Below, piece after piece: positions 57,094 through 64,000 of a DNA stretch of 64,000 nt. Position 1 is the first letter of the stretch; every line of letters starts with the position of its first letter. This DNA comes from Gordionus sp. m RMFG-2023 (Eukaryota; Nematomorpha; Gordioida; Chordodea; Parachordodidae), in the NCBI RefSeq assembly GCF_954871325.1, contig NC_088775.1, positions 56,583,561 through 56,647,560 on the forward strand, read 5' to 3'. The notes below the pieces were generated by a model that did no database searches, had not been told where the DNA came from, and saw nothing but the letters and a program-made list of their open reading frames with translations. The position numbers were made by a program, and so were the translations under genes.

Positions 57094-57625
57094 CAGGGAC
57101 CATGGTTACGTTTTGGTTACGATTCTTAAGAAAAAATTTACAAAGGTTCGGTTCAGCTAATTATAAAGGTTCATAAAAGTTCATTACAGTTAGAAATTTT
57201 TTTTTATTGAAGCAGCACCATCGTCTAATTTATTTTTATTATAAGCAACTATGAATTATATATAAAAAAATATATAAGATTCAAAATAACTTATTTTTAA
57301 ATATATTATATATATTATATAAGTAATATATTTTCTAATATAAATGGATTCATATTTGTTTGTTGTGACGATAACACAAAGCCCCGAAAAGGCTTTCTAC
57401 AGAAACTTGTGTTGCGGGAACCATCAGTACTATAAGAGCAAGTTTATATAATTCTGGATATTCAAATTTTTTTGATTTTTAAAATATAAAAACTGAACCG
57501 GTTTGAAACGATTTAACTTTTTACAAAAGTTCTTTATATTCCTTCAAAAAATAATTATATCGGTTCTTACGGTTCTGATATTTATAATGGTTTAACGGTT
57601 CGTTACGGTTAACTCCGCGTCTCTG
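57094..57625. mobile_element. hAT-like MITE, GGTTCGGTT family
   Basis: Ends CAGGGACCATGGTTACG and CCGCGTCTCTG; flanking TTTTAACA (57086-57093) and ATTTAACA (57627-57634) nearly match. Subterminal GGTTACGGTT words. Related remains at 26270-26775. Confidence 0.65.
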
Positions 57626-58757
57626 TATTTAACATAAAAAAGTTATAGTAAGACAGAAACGGGGCAGGTTTACATGGATAGGCGTTTTAAAAACCACAAT
57701 AAAATGGAAATCAATGACTAAATAATGATTTTATTTGAAAATAAATGTAATATTTAAATATTATATTCTAAAAAAAAAATTTTGATTAATTTATTGTTTT
57801 AATTTTTTATCCTTTTGTCAAATTCCTTTATTATATATATATGACAAAAAAATTTGGGCATTAATAAATAAACATGAGAATTAGAGGTGGGCGCGGGCCT
57901 TGAAATTACGCGTGACCCATCGTGTCATGGCGTGAGTGTGAATTAATTTTAAATTATTAGGCGTGAGCGTAACGGGTCATTCCAAAATTTTTCCCGGGCG
58001 TGAACATAAATTTTCCGTTAATCATGGAAATTTTAATTTTTTAAATTGTTTTTTTTATAAATATAAATTTGCAATTTTATAATTATAATATATATTTTCT
58101 AATTTAATTTAGTTCTTTTTAAAAAAAAGAATAATTTTTGAAGAAAAAAAATCTTCGGCATTTTATACAACATCCGGTATCATGCCGCTAGTTCTACTTT
58201 CTTTTTATGTTTAGGTGTTTTGTCGCGAAACTTTTTGTTAAATTTTGCTTAAACTTTAAAATTTATATGTTCAAATCAAATTTATCAAGCTTATTTACAT
58301 GTGTATGTTGATCTTCTTTCAAGTTTGTTATTATTATATATTATTTTACTATGAAAATGTAATTCTTCGCATTAAATCATAAATTTTTTATATTTGTAAA
58401 AGTCATTGTAAGTTTTTACTTTTTATTAATTTTAATAAATGCTTTAATGTTATGTATGAGCAGTGAAGGAGTAGAATTTATATTATTTATAATAAGTATT
58501 ATTTTATCAATGAAACCTAAAGCTAAAAAATAGGGTTATTAGATTCCTAATCCAATCTTATTAGTTAATAAAATATGTTTTTTTATTAACAATTAAGAAA
58601 CTCAAAGATCTACGATGAAATTAAAATTAAGATTAAAAGCATGATCAATAATATTATTTGACCATAACCACCGAATTTTAGACGGATGCCAATAAATCGA
58701 AGTTTTTTAACCATTATAACGACATATTTTCAATAAGTATTTTAAATTAAAAACATT

Positions 58758-58873
58758 GAGTTTGACTAAACTGCAAATGCCAAGGTAAACTGCAAATACC
58801 GGCATTTACCTTGGCATTTGCAGTTTACCTTGGCATTGCAGTTTACCTTGGCATTTGTAGTTTAGTCAAACCG
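58758..58873. mobile_element. hairpin MITE with 9-bp target duplication
   Basis: 116 bp, almost entirely self-complementary: GAGTTTGACTAAACTGCAAA ... TTTGTAGTTTAGTCAAACCG, built from repeated TTTGCAGTTTACCTTGGCA words. Flanked by AAAAACATT (58749-58757, 58874-58882). The sister hAT B copy at 22920-24456 has the uninterrupted site (complement of 23805-23830). A 9-bp duplication fits Mutator-like transposition. Confidence 0.93.
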
Positions 58874-59404
58874 AAAAACATTTGTTTTGGCCACAAGTGA
58901 AATGGATGAAAAAAACAGGCGTCATTAAAAATGTAGTCAATTCAATTTTAAAAAAATACACAGAAATAGAAAATAATTTAAATAAATGTATAGTTGTGAT
59001 GGATAACGGAGCAAATTTTATAAGTGCATTCAAAGATGACGAAAGGCTAGCATGTATATGCCATATATTAAATAATGTATTATATTTTTGACAATTGTTT
59101 ACCTGAATAGCCTTAAATATAAATGGTGTAAAAAAATAGTACAATATTTCAAACAATCTACAACTAATAGCAAACTAAGCCACACCTTTAAACAAGATGT
59201 AATAAAGATATGCAACTTTGTATATATCATGATACAGAGTTTCTTAAATCATATTCTGAAATACAGGTGTACTTGCTTAGCAAGCAAGAATTAAATAGAT
59301 TAGTCACAATTGATATCAATATCATATGCGAGTTAGATAAATTTTTATCAATATTTAAAGAATGATAGGATAATCTGAGCGCAAACTCTCGTCCCATAAT
59401 AAAT

Positions 59405-60848
59405 CAGGGATGTTAACCCAAACCCTCGTATGTTTGCTGTATCCGAACCCGAACCCTTTTCAAAAGTGGGGTGTCCAAGGGTTCTAGGTGTCATAAAAAT
59501 TTTTTAGGTAATAATATTTTATCATATAAGCCCATAGGCTATAATAATTGCTAAAAAATAATCACTATAAAACTAACATTGAAAAAGCAAGGGGTGTTGC
59601 AAAATATTTAAGAACTCTCACAATTGAAAGAATATTAAAATCAATGAAAAGGTCAATGGCAATATTAGATTGCACAACACGTTGGTCCTCAATTTGTATG
59701 ATCCTAGAACGATTATTAAGTTTGAAAGATTCTGTAATGATTTTATTATAGGGTCATGTGAAGTCATTTTGTCGGAAGATGATTTGTACCAAATATTACT
59801 AATGTATTAGTTCCTTTAAAAATAACAACATTAAGATTACAATCGGAACAATTATGTTTCTATGATTTTTATGGCATATGGATTAGATGCCGACTTGTTT
59901 AGAAAGATTTACTAGTCCTTTTTCATACGAAATATTAGAAAACACCGAGAGCAACAATATTTGCAAAATAGTGTTGTATATGCTTCTATATATTTAGACC
60001 CTCGATATCAAATTTTATTGAGTATTTAGCAAAAACAAATGACTAAAGACCATCTTAAGGATTTATGGCAAAAGCAAAACTCCATTATTTACAATATATT
60101 GGAGGCTACTGATAATGATAGCAACATTGATGATCTTGAAATTTTACTTTTAGATAGAGAAAAAAAATCGAATTATCATCAGATAGAAAGGAGCATCAAA
60201 AAATGCATATAACATTTTTAATAGAAAAGTTCTCAGAAGTTACGAGAATAAATAAGGATACAAATATTTTAAAATTCTGGAAATTCTTCAATATCCAGAA
60301 TTATATATTGAGTCTAGAATGGTCATGGCTGTACCGGCCACACAAGTACAATAATTTATGTATTATAAAGATAACTATTTTAAGTAAGCGTAGAACGTGG
60401 ATTTTCATCTTTATATTGTCTATTTTACGTGGAAAAGGATGATTTTAGAAGATATTATAATTATGCGATTGAATAAAACATTTAAAATATAAATTATTTC
60501 ATTTTTAAATTTTTTATTTGTAAATAATCAAATTGAATTTATCTGATACTTAAGACAAAAAGATTAGAAATGATAAAAATGGGCTATGGTTGAAAAAAAT
60601 TAAGTCAGATTTGTTAAATTCTTTTTAATTAACATAAAATTCAAAATTGATTACTATTTTATTGGCAATATAAATGTATTTGCAATTAATGGGTATAAAT
60701 TTGTAACTATATATATATATATGAAATCAATAAATAATGAAAAAGTCTTATTTTTTTTATGTTCTCTGACCCGGACCCTTTATAAATTTTATTACTGTAC
60801 CCTAACCTGAACCTAGCCCTTTTATTTGTCGAAGGTTTCACATGCCTG
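59405..60848 (+). mobile_element. hAT transposon D, copy 2, nested in hAT B
   Basis: Ends CAGGGATGTTAACCC and GGTTTCACATGCCTG; subterminal ACCCGGACCC words near 60770. Transposase: SMKRSMAILDCTTRWSSICM then ILERLLSLKD (59548-59751), later LDPRYQILL-like and EILLLDRE-like words (59990-60165). Flanking 8-mers TAATAAAT and CAATAATG match poorly. More diverged than copy 1. Confidence 0.85.
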
Positions 60849-61733
60849 CAATAATGAAGTTTATCTATGGAAACAAAAATTAGAAAAATTTTGTCAACCT
60901 TCTGAAGGTGATACAATAATAATTAAAACCTTAAAAAACAGTCCAAGATTTCTTTTAAAAGAAAGACTTATTATGCAGCCACTACATATGGTAAGCTTAA
61001 TTCTAGAACGAAATTTCTTTAAGTTTTTAATAGAAGAAGAAAAGGAAGATATATATAAAACAAACTTAAAAATGTTAAATGATATAAAATTAGATGTTAG
61101 GCATAAGTCAATGCCAACTATTATTTTTATTTATAATTTCCCTAAAAAATATTCTAAATAAAACATTTAGAGTTTCTAGAAGATTTTGATGAAGCATCAA
61201 CATCTACCGATGAAAGCTGTGAGGATGAACTTAAAAGATTCATCGCTCATAAGACAAATAACAATGACAATATTTTGAAGTTTTGGAAGCAGGAAAATTC
61301 ATTTCCTTTTTGAGAAAAATGGCAAGTAAAATTTTGCCAACCCGGGCAAGTTCGGTTTCTAGCGAAAGATTATTTTCTGTACCAATCGCTTATTAGAGGA
61401 AAGGCCACAAATGAAATCAAAACACATGGAGATTCTTCTTTTTCTAAATAAAAACTTTGATTTATAAATTGTATTTATTTTTGTTATTAATATGGATTAT
61501 GAAATTAGAGAAATAAATAGAATAATTCAAAAAAGTGTAAAATTATAGCAAAAGAGTTTTACGAAAATTAAAACACCGTGAAGTTTCGGGCGTGAATCAA
61601 AATATGGCCTCGTGAGCGGACAGTTTGGGTGGAAAATTTTTAGTGGTACGGGTGAATGGGGGTGATATTTTTATTGCCGTGAGAGGGCAGGCCGTGAATA
61701 AGAAATTAGGCTCGCGCTCCCTCTAATGAGAAT

Positions 61734-62611
61734 TACACTATATAATTTTCACTTGCGTTTTTATTACAATAATCCTATTTAATCAGTTTAATATTCTATA
61801 TTGTTACTTAATCATCACCATATAAAAATATGATGATGTATTTAATTTAAAGAACCCGTTGTCAAAATATAAATAATTATATCTCAGTATATTTAGCAAA
61901 GATAGAAGCCTTAATTATCTTAAAATATAAATAATAATACTGCCTAATATAGATTTTAGTAACATATAATATTTTATTAATTTTTTATATGATTTTTAAA
62001 GAAAAATCTATTGATATTATAATCGCTTTTTATACAATAAATTACTTAATTTAATGAAATAACATCTCAGCAGGATGGATTTAAATAATTAACACCGTAT
62101 GAATTTAGATTTACATTTCTTAATTAATTATATTTGTGATTTTGATATACATATTTATTAAAAATAATCTATTTAGCTAACGTTATCAAAAAATTCTTTC
62201 ATTCATTTTATAGGCTTTATAGTACAACTCTAAAAAATTGTAATTATAGTGCTACAATAGTGAGTATCTGAAATATTTATAATTAAAAAAAATTTTTGAA
62301 ATAATTATGAGAAAAACGTAAAGAAAAATAAAAATATAGGGATATATTAATTATCAACTGCAAATTTTATTGTACGAATATATTTTTAATCAATTTTATT
62401 TAAAACTAAATAATATATATCGATATGTACTGTACATCACTCGATTGCAAATTTTACGGAGATTTTAAATATATAGAAATTTCTATTATTTTCTTAAAAT
62501 TTTTATAAAAATTTTTTTAATTCAATATTTTTTTAAAAAATTAATATTATACATTAAACTGGAAATTTGATGGTGATTTTGGTTTTTTAAAAAAATGTAA
62601 GTAAATATATA
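61734..62611. other. AT-rich intron, nothing recognised
   Basis: No coding match or repeat end noted. Confidence 0.5.
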
Positions 62612-62800
62612 TATCGGTTCAGAGACCTGCAGGCCCAGCCGTATTTTAATTTTTTTAAATATACCCGGGCCGGGCCTAAAAAATTTTTTTTAAATATATC
62701 TGGGCCGGGCCTAAAAAATTTTTTTTATAATATATCCAGGCCGAGCTGGGCCTTAGATTGTTGAACCCGGGCCGGGCCTTAATATTTTTTATAAAAATCT
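62612..62800. mobile_element. fragment of the GCCCGGCCC MITE family
   Basis: CAGAGACCTGCAGGCCCAGCC start, then three CCGGGCCGGGCC blocks separated by T/A tracts. The right end is missing. Confidence 0.6.
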
Positions 62801-62949
62801 ATACATTATAAGTTAATTGTTATAAGATTATATTATATTATAGTTATGATTGATATAATATTGGGTGATGGTTAACACTACCTAACACCCACAGATCGAT
62901 CAAATTATTGTTTTCCTGTCAATTAAATTACGCATTAAGAATTGAATTT

Positions 62950-63235
62950 TTTATAATTCAGCATCCATGTTTATAATATATTACTACATTTAAACAATCA
63001 AATAACAATTAAATTTGCTCAAAATCCAAAGTAACTAATTAATAATTTATTAATTCAACATCTAAATCTTTAGCTAATATATTACTCCATTTAAACAATC
63101 AAATCACAATTAAATTTGCTCAAAATCCAAAGTAACTAATTAATTTATTTATTTAATTCAACATCTAAATCTTTAGCTTATATATTACTCCATTTAAACA
63201 ATCAAATTAAATTTTCTCAAAATCCAAAGCATAGG
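62950..63235 (+). repeat. three tandem ~100 bp units
   Basis: Each contains ATATTACTCCATTTAAACAA and ATTTGCTCAAAATCCAAAGT. Units 2 and 3 share AATTCAACATCTAAATCTTT; unit 1 is more diverged. Confidence 0.85.
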
Positions 63236-64000
63236 CGTAGCCGGGGGGGCAAGGGAAATCCCCCCCCTTCAGAAATTTATCAATTTTTGTGAATATCATT
63301 TTAAGCTAATAAAAATTATCCCCCTTAGTCTTCCCCCCACTCTATGACCCCCAAAAATGTATGCATATAACTTAAACAATAATTTGAAAGAAAGAATGTA
63401 AAAGTTAATATTTTTTTATAAAAATATTCAATTTTTTATAAAGTGAGTATTTTTAATTTATTTATCTTAATAAAAGTAAAATAAAACTATTGATAAAATT
63501 AAATCATAAATTAAATTAAAAATTAAAGGACAATACAAACCGTGGAATATTATATGTTGTAGTAGATTTACAGTATATCTAATTTTATCAATTATCATAT
63601 GACAATCAAGTAATTTTTACCAATATAGCGAATTATATATTTTACAGATTATAAAATATTGATAAGGACATCAGAAAATATCTTTTAAAGGCATTGTGAG
63701 ATAAATAATATGTAGATTAATTTTTAATATTTTATTTAAAATCAATAGATGACGTTAAATAATTGAATGCAAATTGTTGCTATATCAATTATCAAGAGCA
63801 TTGATTAGTAAAATATGTTAAAATATTAACTGTAATATATTCTCTAACTGTCAAATATGTCTGTAAAAGTGGAATTTTACCTAGTATTTTGTAACTAATT
63901 CTATATTATTTAGGAATATCTTGCCTACTTACTTTTTCTAAATAAATTTCTTATACTAGTTTGGAAATTATTACCAAGCTTATGTATATACAAGTAATTT
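63236..64000. repeat. dispersed C/G-run repeat, copy 2, and AT-rich flank
   Basis: 63236-63330 starts GGCGTAGCCGGGGGGGCAAG, continues CCCCCCCTTCAGAAATTT and GTGAATATCATTTTAAGC, matching the fragment at 27422. The rest to 64000 shows nothing recognisable. Confidence 0.5.

Larger units (their letters stand above)
57882..61725 (+). mobile_element. hAT transposon B, copy 2, holding a hairpin MITE and a hAT D copy
   Basis: Ends TAGAGGTGGGCGCGGGCC and GGCTCGCGCTCCCTCTA; perfect 8-bp duplication ATGAGAAT (57874-57881 and 61726-61733). About 2.3 kb without its insertions. Transposase pieces: CIVVMDNGANFISAFKDDER then LACICHILNN (58882-59091); NEVYLWKQKLEKFCQPSEG (~60852) after the hAT D insertion; and the C-terminus ERLFSV-like/EILLF words (~61365-61445). 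Frame breaks throughout. Confidence 0.93.
50181..64000 (-). other. Rabex-5 intron upstream of exon A, at least 13.8 kb, open-ended
   Basis: No exon encoding the A20 zinc finger or the rest of the helical bundle was found on the minus strand here. Filled with the elements listed below. Confidence 0.6.

Overview
Very AT-rich (roughly three quarters A+T or more) nuclear DNA of a metazoan. It has one host gene and a dense, nested population of mobile elements. The organism cannot be named from the sequence; the element mix (craniofacial-development-2-like RTE LINEs, KRBA2-like and FLYWCH/MULE-type transposases, many hAT families, pogo/Tigger-like and piggyBac elements) is typical of invertebrates such as arthropods or cnidarians.

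Host gene. Four minus-strand exons (49947-50180, 22485-22672, 21522-21863, 4445-4723) join in frame and read as the C-terminal ~346 residues of a Rabex-5/RABGEF1-type Rab5 guanine nucleotide exchange factor: end of the helical bundle, VPS9 catalytic domain and C-terminal coiled coil. The introns between them are about 27.3 kb, 0.6 kb and 16.8 kb. At least 13.8 kb upstream of the first visible exon shows no further exon, so the N-terminal zinc-finger exons probably lie beyond 64000. Almost everything else in the window is intron filled with transposons.

Layout. 1-4440: downstream flank of the gene with a decayed minus-strand pogo-like element (1430-3174). 4724-21521 (last intron): a Harbinger-type MITE, an R2-type (restriction-like endonuclease) LINE, and a hAT element (9211-20883) that has taken in piggyBac, small hAT, pogo, RTE LINE, MULE and MITE insertions. 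21522-22672: exons C and B. 22673-49946 (giant intron): hAT and piggyBac elements, several MITEs, a short-LTR retroelement fossil (31726-44922) holding a hAT, a G-rich minisatellite and a pogo-like element, which itself holds a 6.26 kb foldback palindrome (35734-41990). 49947-50180: exon A. Above that: an unclassified dispersed gene (50565-51545), nested MITEs, a second R2-type LINE with a third copy tail-to-tail, and a hAT (57882-61725) holding a hairpin MITE and another hAT.

Most informative structures: the Rabex-5 gene with its expanded introns and a long extra loop inside VPS9; the giant foldback, whose arms carry 7 and 10 tandem ~117 bp units each with the palindrome TGACAATTGTCA; a hairpin MITE whose insertion is proved by an empty site in a sister copy within the same window; and a repeated unidentified ORF starting MVKP.
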